From NCBI GenBank assembly GCA_013397795.1, contig VZTJ01002466.1, forward strand, positions 34,260 to 98,259: a stretch of DNA of 64,000 nt, given 5' to 3'. This document shows positions 39,601 to 52,347 of the stretch, one piece after another (position 1 is the stretch's first letter; every line of letters starts with the position of its first letter). The notes under the pieces are model-generated. The model searched no databases, was not told the origin of the DNA, and saw nothing but the letters and a program-made list of their open reading frames with translations. Source of the DNA: Orthonyx spaldingii (lineage: Eukaryota > Chordata > Aves > Passeriformes > Orthonychidae). A program made the position numbers and the translations under genes.

Positions 39601-40175
39601 GCAATGTTCCCTTTGCCTTATGTAGTATAACTAAATATGTTAAAAGCATGATGTGGCTAGACTAAAGAAGAAAGAGAGAATCCTCTACAGACTTTTTCTC
39701 TTACTTAAAAGAAATAATTTAATTTTCTTGAGTTTCTAAGCCTACAGGAGTACAAAAGTCCACAATCCTTTAAGACACTTAAAAAGAATACTTTTTTGAC
39801 ACCTGATGAGAGTTTTGTAAAAGTTCACAAATTCTTTAGATAGAACTGGCACAGTATTTTGTGCCTACACTCTGCTTTGTCATCTATGAGCCATTACACC
39901 AGTGGTAAGGGCTAACTAAAAGTATTGATTTCAACAACCTTAAGTAAAAAGCTAGGATGATGTGTTGAAAGTCTAATACAACTACATTATAATATTTTGA
40001 CTGGACACACAGAATAATACATAGTTAGAGCTGAGCAGTTTAATTTTATTTTATCTCGGGTACACTATGTTCCTTTGAATATAGTGGTTAAAGTTGTCAT
40101 AAAGCAACTGGTAAATTTGGATGGAGATGACAACTAATTTCATCTAAATAAAATTTGTGAAGGACAAGCACCTAA

Positions 40176-40230
40176 AGCTTGAACTGGATGACTTCACAAG
40201 GTGCTTTCAACCTCAGTGATCCTGTAATTT
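40176..40230 (+). mobile_element. Probable CR1 3' tail fragment (weak)
   Basis: AACTGGATGACTTCACAAGGTGCTTTCAACCTCAGTGATCCTGTAATTTT follows the end of the CR1 3' UTR (GGA..AGATGATCTTTAAGGTCCCTTCCAACC...TGATTCTGTGATT) with many changes. It is only about 50 bp, so a chance match cannot be excluded. Confidence 0.5.
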
Positions 40231-43200
40231 TGCATAGTAAGTCTACATAATGTTCTACTATGCAACTTCCACTAGGGTTATGCCAAGTGAGAAATTTTTT
40301 GAGACTTATCCATGTTGCACTCATGTGCATACTGTGAAACTTCAGCTATAATTACTGGAGAAATCTGCACCAAAAAGAACTCCCTTGCACCCCAATGCAT
40401 GTTCAGGTGTGGGCCAAAGGTCCATGTGCTCCTACCTCAAATATGGATTTGAATCTGTACATAGGCCCATGTCTTTGATGAAAAGTCACAGAATTCTGAG
40501 TAAAGTCTGAACTGCTTATTGATATTTCTCTTTTACAAAATTCTAGCTCTAAGCTTACATAGTGTTTTGAGTTTCAGTTTGAACACTAGCGCTCAAATCA
40601 TAGGTTCTTTATTCTGTCTGTAAACATGGAATCACACTTATCAATATACTAGTTAATGTATAAAATTTGGTTTAAAATGTTTAGCTACCATTATCTATGT
40701 CCTTAAAATATATTGTTCAGTTCATAAACGCAGCTATTGTAGAATTAATCTCTTCGTTGTTTGTGTCTCTATTAATGCAGTAAGTGTAGAAACAATCTTT
40801 ATCATTGGACAACATACAGAATCATTAAAAACATCATTCAGGATATGATTTATGAAGGGGACTAATGCATCAGACAGATTTTTAATTTTCTCATGTTTTA
40901 GTTCTTATTGTTTTGCACTGAGACAATGTATCATTAAGGATAAGAGAATTTATTTTCATACATATGACATCCAGTGCTATTTAGGTATGATTATATCATC
41001 TTGATTTCTACTGATAGTACATTTACTGTGTAAACAGTAAATCCTATTTGGATAGAATGGAGAAGATGACAATAGAATACTTGCTGTGTGCCTGAATTCT
41101 AAACATGCCAGGAAGAATGTGAAAATTAATACAAACATCAAGTGCTCATTTATGGAAACTTCATAATGTGATAGGGATAACTTCATAGCTGTTCTTTCCT
41201 GCTAAAGCTTCACAGAGGTTGGGGTTAAGCTTCAGTATGGCTGTAGGCTCACTTAGAGGAAGAGTACAAATGCAGAGCAGCCCCACGTGTGCCAAGGGAC
41301 ATTTTATACTGTCTTGGACAAGGCTGAAGTTATGGGCCAGGAGTATTCGTGTCCCTGCTCATGTAGCCTCATGACTCCTGTTGTCTCCCTTTCTATTGCA
41401 CCAATATGTAATCCTTTATGTATTGCTGTGATCTTTCAGTAAATCCAAATTGGTCTCAAAACAACTATCAAGAAAACAGGGAGAATGACATACAGCATGT
41501 GTAACTGCTAGTCAGGAAGCAAAAACGTTCTTTGTTTCCAGATCTCTGAAGAGTAATAAATGTCACTTGAAACACAGATAGTATTTATAGTGACATAAAA
41601 CCGCAGCAAAATGTCCTAAAAACCCCCTTCATTTTAAAAATTGACACATACTGTATCTTTTTCAGCAAGAAAATACACGTCTTTGTCTTCCTCCGTTGTA
41701 TTTCTGTGAGACAGCCTTGCTGCAGCTGTAATTTAAAACACCTTGGCTTTTTCCTGAGTAAAAAATATTGCAACAATCATCTGGTTAGAAATAGAAGGAG
41801 ATGAAAGGCACACTGTTAATGTTTACTTCTAGTCAAACTTTTGTTTCTTCTTGGTACCTCATATGCCAAAATTGCCCTGATTTCAATTTACAAATTTTAC
41901 GTTGTAAAACAAGCTCACTGCCAATTTATAGAACAGACATGGACCCCAAAGTGTATAAAATTAATCTCTGCTATTTTAGATTTGATCTTATCAAGTGACC
42001 TGGAAACTTCAGAAAAATAGGCCTCTTGATCAATGAGAATTGAGATAATCATTATTAATGTGGAAACTTTCTATCAAGTGCCCTTCAAATAGATTTTTTG
42101 TTAATTGCTTCCTCACCAGCACTGGAAAAAGGAAGTTCATTTGCACAGAAATAGCAAATAAATGGAAATAGGGAAGCTTGCAGAAAGCTTGTGAAAGTTA
42201 TCTAAGCTTTTGTTGCAAAGATTTGAAGGGAGAACATATTCAGTGTGAATGAGTTCATTAATCCCCAGTGGGTATCTACTACAAATATGCAGGTCCACAT
42301 TGAAAGCTCAAAAAATATCTCATTGTTATTTGGGACAAATGTAGGGGTAGCTATTGTTAGAGAGGAGTTGTTCTTTAATCCCTTTATTCATGTTGGTTTT
42401 AGGGGTTAAGAATCTGCTCATTTGAAGCTGTTAGGCTAAATCAGCCCACATTTGCTCCTCAGATATATTATTAGTTTTTTGAAACAAATTAATTAGAAGA
42501 CCTTGATATTCTACCTTATGCTAAACTGCCTGAGTTATAATTGTGAGGATAATTGGATGTATCTCCCTACTCCACAGTAGGCATTCAATAGCAGATGGTG
42601 CCTGGATGTCTCATTTTTCAGAAATATGGTAGATTACATTCACTAGTATGCTACAGAGTATCATCATAAATAATTGCCACTAAAGGAGTTGGCAAATAAA
42701 AAACATATATTATGACATGCATTTTAATAGAATTTGAAATGGTTGCTATCTATTCAGAGAGAACTTGTAAAGTGCTGGAGAGTGCTTTGAAACATAAGAT
42801 ATTGCACAGTAATAATTGCTCTTATAATACATTTGTCTGCCTATTATTAGACTATTTTTCATGTAACTTATTTGTGTGATATTCATGTCACACTCCATTT
42901 TTATTTCTAAGGTTCTCAGTTGCAGGATTTAAATCATTCTTTAAAGTTTATTCATTTGGCTTTGCCTTTTAATTGTAGGCTTTTATATTTAATTAAGATT
43001 TTGGTGGCATCTGTTCCAGAAGTGCCATATAAATGTTATGATTCATACATTTATGAATTATAAATATTTTGTTCCAACAAAAGCCAACACACAGAACTCC
43101 CAACACCTACACATATCTGGGAGAGCCATAAAATGCCTAAAGTTGAAAGTGTATACAGTCTGTTTTAAATGTAAAACTTTTCCGCATTTTGTGAAACAAA

Positions 43201-43531
43201 GTTAGAAAACTGTGGACCTATTTCTTACTAATTAATTCTCATTATACCACTCCATTTGTTTTAACACAAGTATATTGCCTATTTGAAGACCTCAACAGTT
43301 GTTTCCTCTGTGGAACACATAGAAATTTCATTTCCCCCTTCAAGTGGGCTAAGAATAAACTTTTGGCAAATTACAGTGGTTGAATTGTTTAATTTTAAGA
43401 TTCCTGAGTATAGTTTATATGCCCCAATGAATGAAATGAGGATTACATGGATGCTTTCAAAGACTTGAAAGTTCATAAGTAGTTTCAGATCTCTGGTCAT
43501 CTTGTTAGCATAGAAAAACATAACCACGAAA

Positions 43532-43912
43532 TGATTATGCCGGTGCTTTTATTGAGAGCGCTCTGGGGACCAGGGGTTCAGACCCAAATCAAAGTCCTGA
43601 CATGGTTTCGGAATAGATTTGGTTTTATACCTTTCCCTGCTATACAATCATATGTTAATCATCAACTTTAACATTGTTCTATTGTATATACTGTTTTCAC
43701 CCAAGCATGAGTTTAAGCCCCCTTCCCCACAGAGTTTCACAGTATTGTTAATCCTTTCTCATGATTCTTGTTGTGATTAATTATGTTTATCAAGTAATCA
43801 TCACATCAGCTACTCTACTGGTGGGTGCCCAGGTGCAGGTTCGCCCTGTGCAGGTTCACTCTGTTCACTGCCTTCAGCAGATACAATATCTATTACCGTT
43901 CCCGAGGCCTAT
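43532..43912 (-). mobile_element. ERV LTR, family C
   Basis: Read on the - strand, this has the order expected of an LTR. A U3-like part is followed by GGTATAAAACC (TATA box; plus-strand 43621-43632), then about 70 bp of R-like sequence with GGGTCTGAACCCCTGGTCCCCAGAGCG, then CTCAATAAAAGCACCGGCAT (polyadenylation signal at plus 43548-43553). The close TATA-to-AATAAA spacing is typical of a short R region. A tandem-like CAGGTTC.CCTGTGCAGGTTCAC lies in the distal U3. Both outer edges are approximate, and no target-site duplication or primer-binding site was found, so I cannot tell a solo LTR from a fragment. Confidence 0.7.
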
Positions 43913-44982
43913 GCTTTTAAAAACATTTTAACTCTATGCTATCAATCTTAAGATCTGCAGATAGAAAATTGATTTAATTTTGCTCTAGCTCTACCAAAAA
44001 AGGTTTGTACTCAACTTTGTCTAGTTTATGTAAGGTGTATTTGAATGTTCTATTCACTGCTCAGGTCATTGGCTGACAGTTTTATCTTCAGGATTGCCTA
44101 GTTTAAATATATTGTATCATAGTAAACACAAGAAACGTTCTCATTTTTATAGTTGGCATTCAACATTTATTTGCAAATGTTTGTTGTAGATCAAGGATTG
44201 GAATACTGAATAAAGCACATGGCCACCAATCAAAAACAATTTTAGCTGTCAAGCCCTCAATTTTCTCTGGCAAAAATAAAGGCATATCTACAGAAAAATG
44301 TGAGAACTGGGCAAGCATGGAAGCTGGGTGTATAATGTGTGTATTCAGTAAACACCTGCACGTATTCCATTAGATAGTCCCTTGTTCCCCTGAATCCATG
44401 CTTAGCTACCTCTACGCTTTGGCACAGAGCTGTAAGTTTCAGCTTTCAGCTGCATGATGGTCACCTTCCTCATGTCTCTTGGAATTGTCCCCCACTAGCC
44501 TCAACTGATACCTTCCAGCTCTTGCACTGAAAAAGATGATTCTAATTTCATTCTAATCTCTTCTTCCCATGCCCTGTGCTATACAGATATTTAGTATCTT
44601 CTCTTTTCCAAACTGCATAATCCTATCTAGGTCAGCCATTCATTCTATGGAAGTCATGCCACTTCCATAATAATCGGTATGACTAAACTGGCTTTGTTAC
44701 TTTATGAACAAAGTACATTTTTATTTTTAATATTACAAAATTAATTTTTAATTATTCTTAGAAGAAAGTGATGCAATTAAAAAGAAATAGAATTGAAATA
44801 ATCAATAAATGACTCCTGAGAAAATAATCAAGACACAGTTAAAATCCATCCATGTTAACTCTTAATTTAACTTTTCATTTCATACTTAAAGATGCAATGT
44901 AATTAATATATGCATACTCATTATATTGTGAAAGGTACTAATACAAGTCTGATATCCATTGACTAGTCAAATGCTTAGGATC
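43913..44982. other. Unique DNA, no gene seen
   Basis: No named repeat, RNA gene or supported exon. Confidence 0.5.
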
Positions 44983-45196
44983 ATACTCAGGTTGGAGGGA
45001 ACTTCAGGAGGTCTCTTGTCCTACCTAGTGCTCAAAGCAAGATCAGCTCTGAGATCAGACCAAGTTGTTCAGGGCTTTGTTCAGTCTGGTCTTCAAAACC
45101 TCCAGGATTTGCAACCCCCCTGAGCAACATGTTCAAATGTGCTTATGGGGAAAGTTTTATTTCAGTCTGAACCTACACTGGCTCTCTTTTGGACAG
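44983..45196 (-). mobile_element. Old CR1 LINE 3' fragment
   Basis: Read on the + strand it runs like the reverse complement of a CR1 3' end: CAGGTTGGAGGGAACTTCAGGAGGTCTCTTGTCC, TGCTCAAAGCAAGATCAGCTC, AGTTGTTCAGGGCTTTGTTCAGTCTGGTCTTCAAAACCTCCAGGATT, then TTTATTTCAGTCTGAACCTACACTGGC. Divergence and small indels throughout indicate an old insertion. The microsatellite tail has decayed. Confidence 0.85.
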
Positions 45197-45689
45197 ATGA
45201 AATTACTATTTTTTTTCCCCTGAATTTACTGGAAAAGTACCTGCCTGTACATCAGAGTGTACATTGACAACTGAACAGTCTTACAAGTGAACTCACGTAT
45301 AATTTTGAGATAGAAATCACAAAAACCACATATGCCAAGTTGGAGCTGGCTGACATACAGTGCATTTTTTTTAATACCCCGAAGGATACAAAGTCTGCAT
45401 GAATGTCCTTATCAACTTCCCAAAACACAGGTTCAACAATAATGGGGTGTAACATATTAACTGCTTCAAAAACATGAAATGAATCTCCAGCTCCCTGAAC
45501 ATTCCTAGTACTGTTTATTCAAAATCCTGTTGAAGAGCTTAAGGGAGAAATGTTGACACTCAGAAAGCAAAACTAATTTTCTCATGGGCAAAGCTCCACA
45601 CTCTTTTAAACTTCTACAAAATTGTGCTTATGCATGTTAGACTGTGACTTGGATGAGTGTCAGTAGAGGTAACGAAGCTGACTGAGAAG

Positions 45690-46000
45690 GTAAAGCTTAA
45701 TTCACAGACAGCTAGCAGAGCTTGGCTTGTTTAGTCTAGAAAAAAGGAAATCTGAGAAGGAACTGATTGCTCTCTATCATTGCATCAGGAGAATAAATAG
45801 AGAGAAAAAAGAGCTATTGAATTTAAAGAAGATATTTAATGTCGACATAGGAGCAAATTATGAATAAATTTAGGATGGGAATTAGAGGGTTTTTAGACAT
45901 CATAAGCATGGCTTTCTTGAACAGATTTCCATTAGAAATAGGAGAGGCAGAGACCAGGTAATTTTTAAAAAGAATATAAGTTTGTGAAAGGCTCGTTTGT
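45690..46000 (+). mobile_element. Ancient CR1 LINE, ORF2 tail
   Basis: Eroded CR1 of an old subfamily. Recognisable blocks in order: AGAGCTTGGCTTGTTTAGTCTAG, GAACTGATTGCTCTCTATCATTGCATCAGGAGAATAAATA, AAAGAGCTATTGAATTTAAAG, GAGCAAATTATGAATAAATTTAGGATGGGAATTAGAGG and TTGAACAGATTTCCATTAG. These correspond to the old archosaur CR1 pattern (LGLFSL..., DLIAL..., FRLEIR...NSLP). It carries many substitutions and stops, and no 3' tail can be traced. Confidence 0.8.
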
Positions 46001-46044
46001 GACTGAAGATGACTGGATCTGGTGAAAAATTTCCTGTTTGATAT

Positions 46045-46190
46045 TCTTAGTTCAGCAAATGACCTTTTTCCAAGTCTCTTAAGGACTTATTCTCAGAAAA
46101 GCTAAACCCAGTTGGAATCCATTTAATCTTGTTCTTCTGAGAGCAGTTCCTTCATCTGTAAAATGGATGTGCCACTTAAGTTGAATGAGC
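46045..46190 (+). mobile_element. MIR/L2-like ancient SINE fragment
   Basis: GCAAATGACCTTTTTCCAAGTCTCTTAAGG, followed after a spacer by CAGTTCCTTCATCTGTAAAATGGATG, recalls the MIR core and L2-type 3' end (TGACCTTGGGCAAGTCACTTAACC...CAGTTTCCTCATCTGTAAAATGG). Such elements predate the bird-mammal split and survive only as weak traces in birds. The TCATCTGTAAAATGG block is the strongest support. Confidence 0.5.
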
Positions 46191-47833
46191 ATTTCCAACC
46201 CTTAGGATAATTAAAAGGAAGAAAATCAGTTAAAATTAAGAACACATCCTGAACTTTTTTTAAAGCAATATAGGAAAATCAGATTTTCAAGGTTAATTAA
46301 TCTGTAATAGAAAGAGGCAGCTGAATTGATGAGAATGTTTGAAAATCTTATAATGCAGAGGTAAGTCTTTCCACAGGGTTTCTCTGGATACTTTCTATTG
46401 TGCATAAACAAATTCTGCTAGCATAGTACACAGTTTAGGAGCACACAGCAATTATTTACTGATTAATACTCATGGGGAACAATTACCAATAACATGCTTC
46501 CAGGTTAAGCATTTGCATGCTCATGGTGCAGGCATAAGTCTCTGCTGGTAAGGCAGTCATCATATATGAGGTGAAGGTGTGTTCTCTGTTGCTCCAAGTG
46601 TTACTGCATTGCTGCATCTAAATGCTTTTTTCCTCGGTTTTTCTATCATTTCATTGTGATGCTTTTCTCTTAAGTCACGGAGTTAGTAATTTTCTTCTCT
46701 GCTTTTGTCTTTCTTATCTTGCATAGAATTAACTTTTCTTTCCTCTTACAGCTTAATGGACCAAGGTCAGAAAGCTGTGTTTTAAGAAAGCCAGGCTTTG
46801 CATCACACGCAGCTGAATTCCTAACTTGAGTTATAGAAGTATCATCTCTAAATGACCAAAACTTCGAGGCCTGTAGATCCAGCACTAAGGAACTGCCCTC
46901 TTCCAGCATCTGCAGTACTACTCAGGTTTGAGAATATTCAGGGTGAAAATTGATTCTAATACTCTGCCTCCTTCACCGTAATTGTGATTTATGCTTTAAA
47001 GATACTGAAGCTTTTCCACTATTTCAGTGTAGTTTGCTGTACAAATACATTCTATTACATGCATATGTTAGGAGTAGAAACATCTCTAACAAGAATTATG
47101 CTTAATTGCAAATAGAAAAATATGACATATATATTATTGAATAACAAGCTACCTAGGAACGGAAGACGTTAAATTTGCACCATAAAAAAAGTGGAAAATT
47201 ACAGTTTACAGTAAACTGAGATGAGCCATCGAGACAAAAACATTTTTCTGAAATGGACCATTTCATTATTTAGCAGACATTTTTCAGTATGACAATAGCA
47301 ATCACTGTTTACAGAACAATCATGTCTGTGCACTCAGCCTCTAAATTTTTTGTCTGATTGCCCCTTCAAACCTGTGGACATCTGGAAACAAATGTAAGTG
47401 TAGGTAGGTTTGACAGCAGCCTATTTAGCCTTGGCCTTGGGTTTATATTATTTTAGCTTTTGTTTTGCCTTGGTTTTGGTAAAGTTGCCATTTGAATTTA
47501 CAGCCCTCCCTTTTCTTTTTAAGTGACCTGTGAAGATGAAACAGGAAGTTATTCCAACTGGGAGTGTAAAATTCTTAGCTATGGCTAGACTTTTGATCCT
47601 TGAATTACCTTCAAAAACAATGTACTGCGTTTTAGGTTGACATCATTACACTTCCTGTGCATTAAAAATAGAAGAATAATGGTTAGGCAAAATTCTGAGC
47701 TTTTAAATACAAAATAAATTATTATTAGTAGTAGTAACATACCAAGTGGTCCACAAGCTCACATAAGCAGTCTTGCCTACTCTTGCTTGCCAGTAGGAAA
47801 TGCTGTAGTAATGTGTGTTATGACATATTACAT

Positions 47834-47897
47834 GGTAGGGGGGTTGGATTAGAGGATCTCCAGAGGTCCCTTTCAGCCCTACCAATTCTGTGAATCT
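47834..47897 (+). mobile_element. CR1 3' tail fragment
   Basis: Just the end of a CR1 3' UTR: GTAGGGGGGTTGGATTAGAGGATCTCCAGAGGTCCCTTTCAGCCCTACCAATTCTGTGAATCTGT. Such very short copies come from early stops in reverse transcription. Confidence 0.9.
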
Positions 47898-48581
47898 GTA
47901 TTCTAAATGCTAAATGTTCTTATGCAATTAGTAAACCCCTAAAACTAAAGAAAGACTAATTCTAAATGACAAATTATTTGCATATACTATTCTCAGCTAT
48001 TCTAAGTAGATAAGACGTTGTTCAAATTAATTTACCTTTTAAAATTGACTTATAATCCCTAGAAGAGACCAGCACATACTCATTTGTACACTTTTCTATT
48101 ACAAACTGCCATCAGTAATAATTTCCCACTTTAGTGTTCCTCCTGGATATCTCTTAGATTTATACTGAATTCATTCCTATTTTTCATGTTAATATTGAGA
48201 TACTCAATGGATCAAAGAGCTTTTGCAAGAGTTTTCTCCATTCACAACCATTCCTTCCTTCATTTTGTATCATGACATTTTATTTCCCTGTTCAAATTTG
48301 CTAAAACTTTCCATGAACTAGGTAACCAGAACTATTTAAAGAGTGAAAAATTGGCATCAACAAGCTTTTTTTTAAAGCTCTATTACTCTATATTATGCAA
48401 GTATGTATTTTTATATACTTTCAGATACAAATTCAATATATGTAAAGCATCTTGCTGACTTCTTTCTTCCTTAAGTTGCTGTATTACTATTTTTCTAGCT
48501 CACTCCTTATTCTGAAAAGGAGTAAATAAATTTTTGCAGTAATATATCTTAGCAGATGTTTTAAAGATCTGATTTCTTCTT

Positions 48582-48646
48582 AAAAAAAACCCCCAAACCA
48601 ACAAACCACGCAAAAAAAAAAAACCCAGCAAAACCAACAAAAACCT
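48582..48646 (+). repeat. A-rich low-complexity tract
   Basis: A8 and A12 runs broken by CCC, CCAAA and CCAACAAA units. No coding potential. Confidence 0.85.
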
Positions 48647-49731
48647 TCCTTGAGGTTCTCAAGGTTTTCATAGTAATTAATTTTATTCTTTGTTCTAGCA
48701 GAAATGAGGACACAAAACAGAATCCACCTAAACATGCTTTTGTGATGTGAACAATAAGATTAAATATACCTCTTGTATCTTTAATTCTATATAATGGTGC
48801 CCTTCACAGTGACTCCTCATTTTGATCAGATGAAACAGAAAAGTAAGCTTTTATGATCCTTCTGTAATTCTACTTATTTAATGAGGGTGTTTATTTTTCC
48901 AAATTTACAACAATCTCTACTGACACTAAGCAGTCTTCCAGCATTTGCTGTTCGAAACTGACTTTTTTTTTTTTTTTTTGTCCTCAGGATAACTGTAATT
49001 TTCCCAACAGGTGTATTAATGCTTGGGGAATGTCAAAAGAGACTTAATGAGAAATCACATGTGAGAAAGGATGCCATATTTCCAAGCGTGATTGAAAGCT
49101 CACCGTGACTTTGACCCTGATATCTTATTTCCCTGCCACTCTCACAGTTTCAAGTTAGTCACACACTGCTTGACACAACAACATTCATCAAAAAGACTGT
49201 TTTAAGTTATTATCCAGTAGTTTACATTGTTCAAACTTGTTTAAACTTCACAGATATTTTTCCAGCTTCTCACTGTAATGAAACAAATAGCACTGAGGTT
49301 TACTGGGACTATAGCCATAGAAAGAAATCTTGCATATTCACTGTGGAAGCTTAGAGGATTGCTGCTTACTGTTGTAGCAGCAGAGCTTGAATATTTAAAA
49401 TTACAGAGAGGTTGTACTATCAGCTTTCACCAACCCTATCTTGCCATTCCCTGTCTGTCCTCCACCCATCTTGTAAAATCCTCAATCTCTGTATGAAAAG
49501 TGCTGCCCTTCAGTAGGTGAGCAGGCAGGATTTGACTCAATCAATTTTGTTGTTTTAGATACTCAGCCACCATGGTTCCTGACCCTTCCTTTCTCTTTGT
49601 TTACAAACCACCACTCACTCTACAGATCCTGTGGCTAGCATATGGCAGGTTTTACCCATTCCATGAAACGTTTTCCAAGCAGCAGCAAGTCCTGGAGTCC
49701 ATCACCTCATTCTAAGTTGAACAACACACAC

Positions 49732-50042
49732 AAGGTCATCCACAACTTCTTTGGGCAACCTGTTCCTGTGTCTCACCACCCTCTGAGTAAAGAACTTTTT
49801 TCTAATGTCTTATTTAAATCTCTCCTCTTTCAGTTTAAAACCCTTCTCCTTTGTCCTATTGCTATCTGCCTGTGCAAAAAATGTCTCTCACTCTTTTTTC
49901 TAAGCCCTCTTTAAGTACTGGGAGGCTATAATGAGGTCTCCCCAAAGCCTTCTCTGCTCCAGGCCAAACAACCCCAGGTGCTTCAGCCTGTCCTCATAGG
50001 AGAGGTGCTCCAGCCTTCTAGTCAACTTCAGGACCCTCATAT
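49732..50042 (-). mobile_element. CR1 LINE ORF2-tail fragment
   Basis: Reverse complement of a CR1 ORF2 tail: AAGGTCATCCACAACTTCTTTGGGCAACCTGTTCC, CACCACCCTCTGAGTAAAGAACTTTTTTCTAATG, GAGGTCTCCCCAAAGCCTTCTCTGCTCCAGGCC and CATAGGAGAGGTGCTCCAGCC. The 3' UTR expected to the left of 49732 is missing or unrecognisable, so both ends of this copy are truncated or replaced. Confidence 0.9.
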
Positions 50043-52347
50043 TTTGATGTTATATAGCTAGACTGCAGCAAAGCACCTTCTGCTTATAGGTTTTCCTTTA
50101 GTATGTGATGTACCTTGGCTCAAGTGACCAACTACCTGCCACAGAACGCAGGAAGTTTGTGATGATATCACATAATGCACTTTTAATTTGAAGGACAGTT
50201 TCCAAACTGGGGGAAAAATTCATTTCACTTCAATGCCAGCTGATGATGAAGTGCTTGTAAGAACTAGAAGATGACTTTATTCAGAAGTCAGTAGCAAAAG
50301 GTGATTCCCAGACTAATAATTATTATTCTAATACAGCAGATGCTAATGGGCTTGCCATTACTGTATCTTTTTTATTTTGATCAAGTTACTACTAGCTATT
50401 AAAAGGAATATATTTTTCTTTTTGCTTCTTTACTTTAATTCCATGTTATCCTCCATATTTTCTATAATATTACAGAGTCTCTGAGCTTTTTCTCTTACAT
50501 GTAATGGTAGTACAAAAGTGAGTAAACTTACATGGTCTGTCATATATAAGACTGAGACTCCACTTCTACTGAAGAAAGGGGGGAAGTCCATTATCTGTGT
50601 GTTACCATATTCTACACTACTGATCCTCATATTTATCGTCCATTTGTGTAGACACAAGATACATTTAGATATTTAGATTCACTGGTCCTCCCAAAGTCAT
50701 TTAGTAAACCTGTGGCTATTTGGAAAATGGAGTCCAACGGCACTCTACCCGCGAAGCAAAATGAATTGACCTAATGGGCTTATGGTTAAACAACTGGAGA
50801 CTCTCTCTTTTGTTTTAGAGGGAATTACAGTATTAAATGCACAAATAATTTTTTTTTTAAAAATTTAAAAGTCCCAGAGGATTTTAGCCCCTTCTTGCTG
50901 TTTGTTTTCTAACCAGCCATTAATTTTCATAAAATTAGAATAAATAATGTAATTAAAAATAATAGTATGTTAATCTTCTATCCTTAATCTTCCATTCAAT
51001 TGCTTGAAGGGTGATGCATTTGGATCTGATACTTATTTACTAAGGATGATTGCTTAGCCACTTACTGTATTAATATTGACAGATGTCCCAGAGAGATAAT
51101 AAGTGAAAGCATATCAGTACTTTGCAGTCGCTTAATGTTAGCATATAATGCTACTTAATACATGTCAACTTCCACATTTACCTTCTCTGGTGAACAGAAT
51201 AACAGCATGAGAGTTTATTCCAGGTTTGATTTGATTTTTCCATCAAATAAATGAAAAATGACAAGGAAATAAGTTTTTTAAAATGACAAACGTAATGTTT
51301 CATTTCAGCAGTGGGGGGAAAATATAACATTAAAAGGCTTCTTTGTCAGGTGCATTTATAGATGACTACAGGTGGTTTTAGAAAAGCTTTCAAGCACTAA
51401 TTATGATAAGAATTCTCCTCTCAAAGGCTGTATATAATTCAGAGTATTAGGGAAATGCAAGTTTTTCCACAAAATTTCCCTGCTAAAAATTCATGGGGAA
51501 AAGAAAAAAAAAAAAAAGACTGATAAATTCATAAATTCTACCCCTACAAGAAGTGTTGTATTCTTCCACAATACATTCTAAAGCATTTCCTGATGTAGAT
51601 GTGAAAATATCAAGTGACTAATCTCTACAACTGCTCTTTACCATTTCTCTCACTCTCAAATGTGTGAAGAATTTTCAATATTTATTTTTTAATGTCAAAG
51701 AAATGTAAACGGTAGTAGTAGTAGTAGTAAAAAATAAGAAATTAGAGGAGGAAATGTTTAATGATTTTCTTGAGGGTTGTGAACTAGTATTAAAACATAT
51801 ATTGTACAGGTGCATGTTTCTGACATGCAGCTCATCTGACACGCAATAACAAAGCAGTATGAATATATGAATATAAATATCTGTTTTAACATGCATCTTT
51901 AGCAACTCTCCTCATGTATGAATACCTAAATTAAAATGATGTATTCTGAATGTTTTCCAAGAGCTTGATATTTATATGTCTCTTCTTTGATTGCTGTTAA
52001 ATTTGAAAAATGTGGCTAAAAATGTTTAGAGAAATTGGCTTGTTGCCTGACTGATGTTGCCTCTGATATACTTTGCTGCAGGGCTTGTAAAGTTTTTATC
52101 TTTTTTTAGCAGGGAAACACAGAAAAGTATTAAATATATTCATGTATCAGTAGGAAAAAAAAATGAGAAGAAAATACTCTTTATTCAATTGTAGTGGGTT
52201 TGTTTTTTCTTACTTCATACATATGCCTGTTTTGTCCCATACCATTTCCAGTTTGGCCAAAGTACTTCCATTGCCTCTTAGAAAGCATAGGCTGTTTCAG
52301 AAGATAGAAGCTACTCTGCTTTACTGTATCTTCCTTACAAATTCAAG
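50043..52347. other. Unique AT-rich DNA, no gene seen
   Basis: No exon, RNA gene or named transposon. Holds a (GTA)6 microsatellite at 51712-51729. Confidence 0.55.
51712..51729 (+). repeat. (GTA)6 microsatellite
   Basis: Six perfect GTA units followed by an A-rich stretch. Confidence 0.9.

Larger units (their letters stand above)
30846..43531. other. Long unique AT-rich stretch, no gene seen
   Basis: About 12.7 kb without a convincing exon, RNA gene or full transposon. Items inside: a 14-bp hairpin at 32822-32855, a 23-bp sequence at 32770-32792 that recurs with two changes at 40711-40733, an A/CCAAA tract at 36393-36418, an AT-only inverted repeat at 36601-36646, and a probable CR1 tail near 40.2 kb. 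The part at about 42.4-43.1 kb is AT-rich and compositionally even and could be conserved non-coding DNA, which cannot be tested from one genome. Confidence 0.55.
46191..49731. other. Mostly unique DNA, no gene seen
   Basis: Contains an 8-bp-arm palindrome (CAGTTTAC-A-GTAAACTG, 47202-47218), a CR1 tail at about 47.85 kb, an A-rich tract at 48582-48646 and a T17 run at about 48963-48979. No exon or RNA gene is supported. Confidence 0.55.

Noticed and set aside
43279..43527. 82-codon - strand frame next to the family C LTR as a retroviral gene
   Set aside because: No retroviral motif; no primer-binding site or leader lies between it and the LTR.
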